A DNA stretch of 64,000 nt, taken from the NCBI GenBank assembly GCA_023411575.1, contig JAEYOP010000045.1:1-64000 (forward strand), written 5' to 3'. Source of the stretch: Bacillota bacterium (GTDB lineage: Bacteria; Bacillota; Clostridia; Acetivibrionales; DTU013). The notes beneath the pieces were generated by a model. It saw only the letters and a list, made by a program, of their open reading frames with translations. It ran no database searches and was not told the DNA's origin. Both the position numbers and the translations under genes were made by a program. Numbering within the stretch: position 1 is the first letter of the stretch; every line of letters starts with the position of its first letter. Positions 7,291 through 15,310 of the stretch are shown here, in pieces.

Positions 7291-8286
7291 ATGACGTTTG
7301 CTGTTGTTTCAGGAATCATTGTTCTTGTTGCGATTTTTTTGGGCCTGTTTTTTACCTTTATACCGGTGGGCTTGTGGATTTCGGCCTTTGCCGCCGGCGT
7401 TCACGTCGGGATCTTTACGCTGATCGGCATGAGGCTCAGAAGGGTAAGCCCCATAAAAATCATCCTGCCCCTCATCAAGGCGTCGAAGGCAGGGCTGGAT
7501 GTCAGCGTAAACCAGTTGGAGGCCCACTATCTGGCGGGCGGTAATGTCGATAAGGTGGTAAATGCGTTGATCGCCGCTCACAGGGCGAACATGGATCTTC
7601 TTTTCATAAGGGCTGCGGCCATCGACCTGGCAGGAAGAGATGTGCTGGAAGCGGTCAAGATGAGCGTAAATCCGAAGGTCATTGAAACTCCGAATATCTC
7701 CGGCGTTGCCAAGGATGGCATCGAGCTCCTCGTAAAAGCAAGGGTGACCGTCCGGACCAACCTTGACAGGCTCATAGGCGGCGCAGGGGAAGCGACGATC
7801 ATCGCCAGGGTCGGCGAGGGCATCGTTACCACGGTGGGCAGCTCGGTGTCCCACAAGGAAGTGCTCGAGAACCCGGACAGGATTTCCAGGACGGTTCTGG
7901 ACAAAGGCCTGGACGCCGGCACGGCTTTCGAAATCCTTTCCATTGATATAGCGGACGTGGACGTCGGCAGGAATATAGGAGCCCAACTCCAGACGCTGCA
8001 GGCCGAAGCCGACAAGAACATCGCCCAGGCAAAGGCGGAAGAGCGCCGTGCCATGGCCGTAGCGAAGGAGCAGGAGATGAAAGCGCTCGTGCAGGAAATG
8101 AGAGCGCACGTCGTGGAGTCCGAAGCGGAGGTGCCCAGGGCGATGGCGGGGGCGCTGAACAGCGGGAAGCTGGGCGTCATGGACTATTACGGGATGCAGA
8201 ACATGATCGCGGACACGCAGATGAGGGATTCCATTGCCAAAATCAACAAGCCTGATGTGCCGGAAAGCATAGAGAAGAAATCCTGA
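7291..8286 (+). CDS. floA: Flotillin-like protein FloA
   Basis: 331 residues, the usual FloA length. A membrane-anchoring hydrophobic segment (residues 1-45) is followed by an SPFH-like domain (VSVNQLEAHYLAGGNVDKVV, AKDGIELLVKARVTVRTNLD) and an Ala/Glu-rich coiled coil (AKAEERRAMAVAKEQEMKAL). FloA organises ordered membrane microdomains and affects signalling kinases and envelope stress resistance in Bacillus. It follows nfeD in the classical pair and precedes an unknown small gene and a LytTR regulator. AAGGGAG precedes the ATG. Confidence 0.95.
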   Translation: MTFAVVSGIIVLVAIFLGLFFTFIPVGLWISAFAAGVHVGIFTLIGMRLRRVSPIKIILPLIKASKAGLDVSVNQLEAHYLAGGNVDKVVNALIAAHRANMDLLFIRAAAIDLAGRDVLEAVKMSVNPKVIETPNISGVAKDGIELLVKARVTVRTNLDRLIGGAGEATIIARVGEGIVTTVGSSVSHKEVLENPDRISRTVLDKGLDAGTAFEILSIDIADVDVGRNIGAQLQTLQAEADKNIAQAKAEERRAMAVAKEQEMKALVQEMRAHVVESEAEVPRAMAGALNSGKLGVMDYYGMQNMIADTQMRDSIAKINKPDVPESIEKKS

Positions 8287-8347
8287 TTCCGCCTCACGTA
8301 ATTCCGTATGACGCAAAAATGCTTACAGGGTTTGAAGGGGATGCTCT

Positions 8348-8812
8348 ATGAACAAATTCAGCGGAAACATTTACCTCAATCCTGCTTATCAGATCGATGC
8401 GAGCAGGAGCAATGTCAATAGAATAATGAATCCTTCCGTACGGTATTTTCCCCGGAACGAGCCGGGAGAACATCCGGCCCGGGAGCAGCACAAGGCGGCG
8501 GAGGGTGACGGCGTGGGTCAACACCCCGGTACGGGCCAGGGTTCCGGCGCGGGTCAGGAATTCGGCACCAATCAGATTTCCCGCGCAGGCCGGACCGCCG
8601 GTACAAACCAGGCTCCCGGAGCGCTGCCGGCCGCCGGCAAAATGAAGCCCGCCGATCCGATCAGGGCATCGGCGGCAGCCGGGAACCCGGTTGGGGAGAG
8701 TCCTTCGGAGGCGGCGTTCAAGCTTGATTTTTCAAGCGACAACATCCTGAATGCCTTTATCCTGTCCGAATTGCTGGGCAAGCCGAAAATACTGCGGAAA
8801 AGACGGTGGTAG
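8348..8812 (+). CDS. Low-complexity protein of unknown function
   Basis: 154 residues with no signal peptide and no transmembrane helix. Residues 45-100 are a Gly/Gln/Ala-rich, disordered-looking linker with repeated GTGQGSGAGQ-like words. The ordered part is the last 30 residues (SSDNILNAFILSELLGKPK then RKRRW), a hydrophobic helix with a basic tail. The ATG follows GAAGGGG. It abuts the LytTR regulator, whose TTG start is 3 bases after this stop, suggesting translational coupling. The C-terminal helix is the only part likely to be conserved. Function not recognised. Confidence 0.6.
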   Translation: MNKFSGNIYLNPAYQIDASRSNVNRIMNPSVRYFPRNEPGEHPAREQHKAAEGDGVGQHPGTGQGSGAGQEFGTNQISRAGRTAGTNQAPGALPAAGKMKPADPIRASAAAGNPVGESPSEAAFKLDFSSDNILNAFILSELLGKPKILRKRRW

Positions 8813-8815
8813 CGT

Positions 8816-9592
8816 TTGGGTATTAAGGTCATGATCGCCGACGATGATGCGGGCATGCGCCTGGTCTTGCGGAAGGCGATTGAGAAAAACGGGCATTTCA
8901 CCATCATAGGAGAAGCGGAGGACGGCAGTGCCGCTCTCCGTCTTTTTGAAGAACAGCGTCCCGACGTTGTTTTTCTTGATGTGGAAATGCCCCATATCAC
9001 AGGGGTGGAATGCGCCAAAAGAATAGCGGATATCAATCCGAAGACCGTCATCCTGTTTGCCACCGCCCATGAGGAATACATGCCGGAGGCATTCAGCGTG
9101 TATGCCTTCGACTATCTGGTCAAGCCCTTCAGGCTGGAGCGGCTGAACCGGACGCTGGAGCGGATCCGGGATGCCGGCTTTGCCGCCCGGGAGGCCGGTG
9201 AAAAAGCGGACGCTCCCGGCCCAAAAACGCCGGATTTCCCGGGGATGCCCCACCGGAGCAGGCCGCCGGACAAGCTGATGATCCGCAACCGGGACGGCAT
9301 CACCCTGGTCGATATGGAAGAAATCCTGCTGATCCAGCGGGAGGACCGGAGCACGGTGATCTGCACCTCCCAGGACAGGCTCGTCACCTCGGAAAGCCTG
9401 AGCGAGCTGGAAGAAAAGCTTGACCGGAGCCTGTTCTTCCGGTGCCACAAATCCTATATCATCAATCTGGGAGCCGTAAGCAAAATTTACCCCTATGGCC
9501 GGTGGACCTACATCGTGAAGCTGAAGGGCATCGAAAAAGACGCCCTCATGACCCATGAAAAATATGAAGAGCTCGAGAAGCTGTTCGCATAA
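8816..9592 (+). CDS. LytTR-family response regulator
   Basis: 258 residues from a TTG start directly after the preceding gene's stop. The receiver domain is residues 3-120, with acidic pocket DDD (9-11), phosphoacceptor Asp55 (VFLDVEMP) and a later Lys in LVKPF. A linker rich in Pro/Gly leads to a C-terminal LytTR DNA-binding domain (about 155-255: LMIRNRDGITLVDMEEIL, FFRCHKSYIINL). LytTR regulators usually pair with AgrC-like kinases; the Spo0B/AgrC-like kinase at 5.7 kb is the plausible partner. It is followed by a long inverted repeat. Confidence 0.9.
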   Translation: MGIKVMIADDDAGMRLVLRKAIEKNGHFTIIGEAEDGSAALRLFEEQRPDVVFLDVEMPHITGVECAKRIADINPKTVILFATAHEEYMPEAFSVYAFDYLVKPFRLERLNRTLERIRDAGFAAREAGEKADAPGPKTPDFPGMPHRSRPPDKLMIRNRDGITLVDMEEILLIQREDRSTVICTSQDRLVTSESLSELEEKLDRSLFFRCHKSYIINLGAVSKIYPYGRWTYIVKLKGIEKDALMTHEKYEELEKLFA

Positions 9593-9597
9593 GGCGA

Positions 9598-9663
9598 TAC
9601 ATGGAGACAGGCATATTGCCCCGGCCCGGAAGGAAACTGGGACAATGTACCTGTCTCCATGTA
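9598..9663. repeat. Long palindromic element (REP-like inverted repeat)
   Basis: The outer arms 9598-9611 and 9650-9663 are perfect 14-bp reverse complements. The inner arms continue with about 11 imperfect pairs, leaving a small GC-rich loop. It lies 6 bases after the LytTR stop codon and before the promoter of the next gene. The GGGACAATGTACC-type core recalls repetitive extragenic palindromes of Firmicutes. It could also serve as a terminator, though no T run follows. Confidence 0.7.
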
Positions 9664-9686
9664 CCGCCGCCCCGCCTCTGCGAATC

Positions 9687-9715
9687 TTGTAGACCGTATC
9701 TTTCTTTGCTATACT
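9687..9715 (+). promoter_or_regulatory. Promoter of the first YesMN/LplBC-type cassette
   Basis: TTGTAG (9687-9692) and TATACT (9710-9715) with a 17-base spacer precede the GTG start of the histidine kinase by 32 bases. Confidence 0.65.
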
Positions 9716-9747
9716 TAATCCGTAAGCAAAATGACAGGAGACGCCGT

Positions 9748-11547
9748 GTGGGACATTTTTCCGCTTTCATCCGAAACCTGAGCGTAAGCTGGAAATTCAT
9801 TCTTGCATATTATGCAGTCCTTATTATCCCTTTGGCTTTTTTCGGGTTCTACTTCTATACCAAGTCCTCGGAGGATTCCATATCCCAGGCGGAGCTCGTC
9901 ATGGAAAGCAACCTGCTGCAGACCCGCGCCAGCATCCTGCAAAAGGTGAAGCTGATCGAAAATGCGTCCCTGACCATCACAACGGACAACAGCGTCCGTT
10001 CCATTTTCTATTATGAATACATTAATGAAAACGAGCGGCTGAAGGATTTTCAGTTCGACATCGTTCCCATGCTTGAAAACGCATGCCGGCAGAACAACCT
10101 GATCTATGCCATCCGGGTCTACTCGTCCCAGGCCATTTTCACCGAGATGGTGGGCAGCTACTACAGCGTACGGAAGAAGGATTCCCCGGACCACTACGAC
10201 AAGCTGATCAAAAGCAGCCCGGTCGACAGCGGATGGGCATCCGCCCACACCTCCATTGGAAATGCGCTGCGGCTCGGAATGGAAAAGCCGGACGAGGTTT
10301 TTTCCTTCTCGGGTCCGATCCTGTCTCCGGTATCCGCCTCGGAGTCCAAAATCGGGCAGGTGGAGATTGAAGTAAAGGAAAGCCATCTGTTCGACATGCT
10401 GAGGGATTCCGCCACCGCGACCCTCGGAACGACCTTCGTGGTCAATAAGGGCGGAGTTGTTGTTTCCAACAGCATTCCGGACCTTTACAAAAAAAATGTG
10501 ACCGCTTTCGGTTTCCTGGACTACCAGGCAGGAACCGAACTGAAAAAGATCGAAGAGATCGAAGGGAAAAAATCCATTTTGATTTCGATCCCTGTGGAGG
10601 ATATCGGCTGCAGTATCGTGGGCATTTACCCAGTGGAGAATTTTACCGGCGAAGCGAGGGCTTCCCTGATAAATCTGCTGATTGTTCTCGCGGTGCTTTC
10701 CGTGGTGCTGGGAGTCATCATCTACCTTGTCACCAATATTCTGCTCCGTCGTGTCAAGCGGCTTGTCAAAGCCATGAAGCAGGTAAGGGACAACAATCTG
10801 GACGTATCCGTGCCCGTCAGCGCCATGGATGAATTCGGCGAACTGGCCCTGAACTTCAACCATATGACCGGGAGAATCCATGAGCTGGTGGAAACCGTGT
10901 ACAAAATCCAGCTGATGGAGCGGGATGCGGAGCTCAAGGCCCTCGAGGCCCAGATCAACCCCCATTTCCTGTACAATACGCTGGCGACGATCTCCTGGGT
11001 GGCCAGAAAAGGCACGCCGGACGAGATCATCCGTATTTCCAATTCCCTGGCCAAGTTTTACAGGCTGGTATTGAACAAGGGCGTTACGACGATCAAGGTC
11101 AAGGACGAGATCGATATGGTCAAGGCCTACCTCCAGATACAAAAAATCCGGTTCGGCGACATGTTCGATGTGCTTTACCGGATCGATGAAGCCGCGATGG
11201 ATCGCACTATTATAAAGAATCTGCTCCAGCCGCTGGTAGAAAATGCGCTGACCCACGGGATCGAACCGAAGCGGTCCCACGGCTTCCTGATCCTCCGGGT
11301 GGAGCTGGTGCAGGGAAACCTGGTATTGCAGGTCATTGACGACGGCGTCGGCATGGACAGCCGGACCCTGGTAGACGTGAAGGCGGGAAGGGTGGAACGG
11401 TCCAGCGGAGGCTATGCGGTGAAAAACGTGATAGAGAGGCTGGAGGCCTATTACGAGGAAAAGCATTCCTTTGAGGTCTTCAGCGCGCCCGGAATCGGAT
11501 CCCAGTTCATCATTACCATTGAAGCGGGAGGTCTCGAGCATGTATAA
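9748..11547 (+). CDS. YesM-type sensor histidine kinase
   Basis: 599 residues from GTG 9748, with ACAGGAG seven bases upstream. A transmembrane helix at about 10-33 and a second at about 295-320 bracket a roughly 260-residue extracytoplasmic sensor of the Cache type. A HAMP segment is followed by the His_kinase domain (LEAQINPHFLYNTLATISWV, His406) and a HATPase domain with NALTHG and DDGVGM. YesM-type kinases sense extracellular sugars or oligosaccharides and control neighbouring transporters. It overlaps the response regulator gene by 8 bases and begins a run ending in an ABC importer. Confidence 0.92.
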   Translation: MGHFSAFIRNLSVSWKFILAYYAVLIIPLAFFGFYFYTKSSEDSISQAELVMESNLLQTRASILQKVKLIENASLTITTDNSVRSIFYYEYINENERLKDFQFDIVPMLENACRQNNLIYAIRVYSSQAIFTEMVGSYYSVRKKDSPDHYDKLIKSSPVDSGWASAHTSIGNALRLGMEKPDEVFSFSGPILSPVSASESKIGQVEIEVKESHLFDMLRDSATATLGTTFVVNKGGVVVSNSIPDLYKKNVTAFGFLDYQAGTELKKIEEIEGKKSILISIPVEDIGCSIVGIYPVENFTGEARASLINLLIVLAVLSVVLGVIIYLVTNILLRRVKRLVKAMKQVRDNNLDVSVPVSAMDEFGELALNFNHMTGRIHELVETVYKIQLMERDAELKALEAQINPHFLYNTLATISWVARKGTPDEIIRISNSLAKFYRLVLNKGVTTIKVKDEIDMVKAYLQIQKIRFGDMFDVLYRIDEAAMDRTIIKNLLQPLVENALTHGIEPKRSHGFLILRVELVQGNLVLQVIDDGVGMDSRTLVDVKAGRVERSSGGYAVKNVIERLEAYYEEKHSFEVFSAPGIGSQFIITIEAGGLEHV

Positions 11548-13156
11548 AATGCTTATTGTAGAAGATGAAAGATGGGAACGGGAGGGACTGACGGATTTCC
11601 TGGACTGGAACAGCCTGGGGATCGAGCTGGCCGGCGTTGCCTGCGACGGGATCGAGGGCCTGGAAAAGGCAAGGGAGCTCCTGCCGGATATCGTGATCAC
11701 CGACATCAAGATGCCCGGAATGGATGGTTTGAAAATGAGCCATGCCATAAGGGATTTCCTGCCGGACGCAAAGATTGTCATTCTCACCGGATACGACGAT
11801 TTCAAGCTGGCGAAGGAAGCCATCGACATCAGCGCCAATGCTTACATCCTCAAGCCTGTGGAGGAGGAAGAGCTGCTGGAGGCTTTGAACAGGGTGCTGG
11901 AGGAGTGCGACAGGGACCGGAAAAAGCTGGACGACGGGAAAAAGCTGGAGGAGCTTCTCCAGGAGAATAAAGCCGCCATCGGGAGGGAGCTTCTGTCGGG
12001 CCTGCTGAAGGGAAAAGCCCAGGCAGGCGTCTTGCAGGAGATCGGGCAGCTCGGCATTTTGCCCTCCTGCGGCCGGTATGCCGTTATAGCGGCCGGTTTA
12101 AGCCCGGACGGCGTGCCGTCGGGGTCCCCGCCGGAGGACAATACGGAGTCCCGGGCGGAGGAAGCCTTTCAGCTCCAGGGCCTGGAGGAGGGAATCGAGC
12201 TTCCGCTGTATTTTTGTCCCCAGGATGAGGTTCTGTACGCGATTGTCTGGGCGGAAGACCTGACGGCTCTTGATCTGAACAAGGCCGCGGGAGCCCTGGT
12301 CGATACTGTTTCCCGGCGGGGCTTCAAAGCGGCGGCGGGAATTGGAGCCATCACGGCAAATATGGAGGAACTCCACGTTTCCTGCAGGCAGTCGAGGGAT
12401 GCCCTGAACGTAGCGCTGTTCTGGGGCGGCCGGAAAACCGTGTCCCATGACGAACTGGACAGCAACCACCAGGAGCAGGTGCAGAAGGTGGGGGAATTCC
12501 TGGTCCAGGGGAATTATTATACCAAGCAGCTCATGCACGCCCTTCGGTCCGCCGACCGGGAGAGGCTGGAAGAGCTTCTGGAGGAGATGTTCCGCTTCAT
12601 AGAGGACAACAAATGGGCGGAAAAGAGCATGATCGTGAATCTTCTTTACGGACTGCTCAACGAGACCTCTCTGCTTTTTTACAATACCAACCTGTCGGAG
12701 CTGGACGAGGGAACCGCCGGCGCGCTGCTGCTGAGCCTGCCCGACTACCGGTCCGTCCGGGGCTATGCCCGCAGTTTCTTTGAGAAGGCGATCAGCATTA
12801 TCCAGGATAAAAAAGGCAACAAGGAGGAGTACGTCGTGAGGAAGGTGGAGCAGATCGTCATGGAACGGTTCAATTCCGACATCAGCATAAAAACCATCGC
12901 CGCCGAGATCTACCTCTCGCCCAATTATCTCGGCAGCATTTTCAAAAAAAGCATGGGGGTGCCCTTCAACGATTACCTTTGCCAGTACCGCATGGAGAAG
13001 GCCAAGGAACTGCTGAAATCGCCGAAAAACAAGGTTTCGAAGGTGGCCGCCGAGGTGGGCATACCAAATTCTTCCTATTTTTGCCAGCTTTTCAAGGAAA
13101 TGTTCGGAATCGCCCCCGGGGAATACCAGGATCGGATTCTGCGTGGAAATATCTGA
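11540..13156 (+). CDS. YesN-type AraC-family response regulator
   Basis: 538 residues. The start ATG 11540 lies within the end of the kinase gene behind GGGAGG. The receiver domain has ED (8-9), Asp55 (VITDIKMPGMDG) and Lys in LKPVEEEE. A long central region follows, and the last 100 residues form an AraC double helix-turn-helix (IAAEIYLSPNYLGSIFKKSMG, VAAEVGIPNSSYFCQLFKEMFG). It should activate the importer genes that follow after 157 bases. That interval holds a -10-like TATACT overlapping a GC-rich dyad. Confidence 0.93.
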   Translation: MYKMLIVEDERWEREGLTDFLDWNSLGIELAGVACDGIEGLEKARELLPDIVITDIKMPGMDGLKMSHAIRDFLPDAKIVILTGYDDFKLAKEAIDISANAYILKPVEEEELLEALNRVLEECDRDRKKLDDGKKLEELLQENKAAIGRELLSGLLKGKAQAGVLQEIGQLGILPSCGRYAVIAAGLSPDGVPSGSPPEDNTESRAEEAFQLQGLEEGIELPLYFCPQDEVLYAIVWAEDLTALDLNKAAGALVDTVSRRGFKAAAGIGAITANMEELHVSCRQSRDALNVALFWGGRKTVSHDELDSNHQEQVQKVGEFLVQGNYYTKQLMHALRSADRERLEELLEEMFRFIEDNKWAEKSMIVNLLYGLLNETSLLFYNTNLSELDEGTAGALLLSLPDYRSVRGYARSFFEKAISIIQDKKGNKEEYVVRKVEQIVMERFNSDISIKTIAAEIYLSPNYLGSIFKKSMGVPFNDYLCQYRMEKAKELLKSPKNKVSKVAAEVGIPNSSYFCQLFKEMFGIAPGEYQDRILRGNI

Positions 13157-13209
13157 GAGGGAAACAGAAAACTGTATTGATTTTTAGCATGTGAATTGAT
13201 TTTTGATAT

Positions 13210-13230
13210 ATACTGGGGGGACCCCCGTAT
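13210..13230. promoter_or_regulatory. GC-rich dyad at the importer promoter, operator candidate
   Basis: ATAC and GTAT flank GGGGG-GA-CCCCC, with one unpaired T, giving a 21-base dyad that overlaps a TATACT box (13209-13214). A related dyad sits in the spacer of the facing cassette's promoter. Its position suggests control by the adjacent AraC-type response regulator. Confidence 0.4.
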
Positions 13231-13313
13231 TTTAAAATTGAATTGTGAAACGGCAGCAATGCTTCTGTTGTCATTGCACGGCGATTCAATTTGCACAATA
13301 CGGAGGTTTTTTC

Positions 13314-14270
13314 ATGCAGAACGTAACTGGGCTTTCGCCTGTTGCCGCAGCACCCAAAGTCAGGAAAAGGATGTCCCAGAGCTTCAAGCTATTCTTAATG
13401 ATTACCCCGTTTCTTCTTCTGGTATTTATTTTTTCCTATTTCCCGTTATACGGCTGGGTCTATTCCTTCTTCAACTACAAACCGCCCCTCAAGCTTTCCC
13501 AGTGCGATTACGTGGGTCTGCAGTGGTTCAAGATGATGTTCAACGGCGCGGGACAGATCAAGCAGATCGTCGTTATCCTGCGCAACACGTTTGCCATAAG
13601 CGGTCTGAATATTCTGACCTCCGTTTTGCCGCTGATTTTCGCCATCTTCCTTTCCGAAATGAAAGCGGTGCGGTTCAAGAAATTCGTTCAGACATTCACC
13701 ACCATACCGAATTTCATCAGCTGGGTGCTTGTCTACTCGGTGGCGTTTTCCCTGTTTTCCAGCAGCGGCATGGTGAATAATCTCGGCGTGTCCCTCGGCA
13801 TTTTCGACCAGCCGGTAAAATTCCTGGATTCGGACAGCTATACCTGGATCAAGATGTGCGTCTGGAACTTGTGGAAGTCCCTGGGCTGGAATGCCATCAT
13901 GTATATCGCGGCCATCGCGGGGATCGACCAGGAGCTTTATGAAGCGGCTACCGTGGACGGCGCCGGCCGGTTCAGACTGATGTGGCACATAACGGTGCCC
14001 AGCCTGATGCCCACCTACATCGTCCTGCTCCTGCTTACGGTGGCGGGCTTCCTGAACAGTTCCCTGGATCAGTTCTACGTATTCCAGAATGCGTTCAACA
14101 AAGACCATATACAAGTGCTCGACCTATATGTTTTCAATATCAGCGTCGGCGGACAGAACATGTACTCTTTTGCAACAGCCCTGAGCATGCTGAAAAGTAT
14201 TATAAGCGTCGTATTGTTGTTCAGTGTCAACGGGATTTCCAAATTGACCCGCGGGGAAACCATCGTGTAA
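13314..14270 (+). CDS. ABC sugar importer permease, LplB/YteP type
   Basis: 318 residues from the ATG at 13314 (CGGAGG upstream). There are six predicted membrane helices, the first at about residues 27-50. The EAA loop contacting the ATPase is EAATVDGAGRFRLMWHITVP. The FSYFPLYGW and NLWKSLGWNAIMYIAAIAGI segments are typical of oligosaccharide permeases of the LplB group. It forms a heterodimer with the next permease. As usual for this group no ATPase gene is nearby; a shared MsmX-type ATPase is inferred. Confidence 0.93.
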   Translation: MQNVTGLSPVAAAPKVRKRMSQSFKLFLMITPFLLLVFIFSYFPLYGWVYSFFNYKPPLKLSQCDYVGLQWFKMMFNGAGQIKQIVVILRNTFAISGLNILTSVLPLIFAIFLSEMKAVRFKKFVQTFTTIPNFISWVLVYSVAFSLFSSSGMVNNLGVSLGIFDQPVKFLDSDSYTWIKMCVWNLWKSLGWNAIMYIAAIAGIDQELYEAATVDGAGRFRLMWHITVPSLMPTYIVLLLLTVAGFLNSSLDQFYVFQNAFNKDHIQVLDLYVFNISVGGQNMYSFATALSMLKSIISVVLLFSVNGISKLTRGETIV

Positions 14271-14300
14271 AGAGTGCCAATGCGCTAAGGAGGCAAATCA

Positions 14301-15221
14301 ATGGCTATGAAGAAATCCGGATTTAATACATCGGCCGGAAGCGTTACCTTTAATATAATCAACTATGCAATCTTTGCTTTGTTTACGCTGATCTGCATTT
14401 ATCCGTTCTACTATCTGATCATCAATACGTTCAGCGCAAACGACATGAGCGACAACGGGCTGATCAATTTCTATCCCCAGGGGATCCATTTCTCCAATTA
14501 CGTCGAGGTCCTGAAGCTGAAGGGCTTGGGCCATGCGGCCATGATCTCCGTCCTGAGGATGGTGATCGGCACCATTCTTACGGTCGCGGCCTCGGCCTAC
14601 CTGGGCTTCATGTTTACGCAGAAAAAAATGTGGAAACGGAGCCTGTGGTACCGCAGCATGGTGATCACCATGTATTTCAACGCCGGTTTGATCCCCGCTT
14701 TTATCACGATGCACCTCCTCGGGTTGACCAATAATTTTTTAGTCTATATTATTCCGGCTATCGTACAGCCCTTTAATATCATCCTTACGAAAACCTACCT
14801 GGAGTCCATTCCGGAATCGCTCCAGCAGGCCGCGGAAATCGACGGGGCGGGCGTCATGAGGATTTTTATCCAGATCATGCTGCCGCTGGCCCTGCCGATC
14901 CTGGCCACCATCGCTATTTTCTCCGCCGTAAACCAGTGGAACTCCTTCCAGGACACCCTGATTTATGTTACGAATCAAAAGCTGTACTCGCTGCAATACG
15001 TGCTTTACCAGTACATCAACCAATCCAACTCCCTGGCGCAGCTGATCCGCACCAGCACCATCACCAGCAGCGACACCATGATCGCGCTGGCGACAAAGCA
15101 GACGCCTACATCCGTGAGGATGACGGTTTCCGTCATTGTGGTCATCCCCATACTGCTGGTATACCCCATATTCCAGAGATTCTTCATCAAGGGTATCCTG
15201 ATCGGCTCCGTCAAGGGATGA
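14301..15221 (+). CDS. ABC sugar importer permease, YtcP/LplC type
   Basis: 306 residues, six helices. Motif QAAEIDGAGVMRIFIQIMLP is the EAA loop. The C-terminus FFIKGILIGSVKG is diagnostic of the LplC/YtcP group. It follows its partner after 30 bases with AAGGAGG before the ATG. Together they form the channel for the sugar delivered by the two binding proteins downstream. Confidence 0.93.
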   Translation: MAMKKSGFNTSAGSVTFNIINYAIFALFTLICIYPFYYLIINTFSANDMSDNGLINFYPQGIHFSNYVEVLKLKGLGHAAMISVLRMVIGTILTVAASAYLGFMFTQKKMWKRSLWYRSMVITMYFNAGLIPAFITMHLLGLTNNFLVYIIPAIVQPFNIILTKTYLESIPESLQQAAEIDGAGVMRIFIQIMLPLALPILATIAIFSAVNQWNSFQDTLIYVTNQKLYSLQYVLYQYINQSNSLAQLIRTSTITSSDTMIALATKQTPTSVRMTVSVIVVIPILLVYPIFQRFFIKGILIGSVKG

Positions 15222-15247
15222 CCGCCGGGGCCCGGGCTGAATCCGCC

Positions 15248-15281
15248 ATTAATCAGAGTGGGTCAATACTCTGTTATTAAT
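15248..15281 (+). other. Intercistronic stem-loop before the binding-protein gene
   Basis: The arms 15248-15259 and 15268-15281 pair almost completely, with two extra bases on the right. There is no T run and the SBP ribosome binding site begins a few bases later. Such stems commonly protect the abundant binding-protein part of an importer transcript. Confidence 0.5.
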
Positions 15282-15310
15282 AGGAGAAACAAAAAAGGAG
15301 GTCTTCTTTA

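Noticed and set aside
9715..11838. 707-residue leftward frame
   Set aside because: It is a shadow opposite the YesM-type kinase; no motif and no ribosome binding site.
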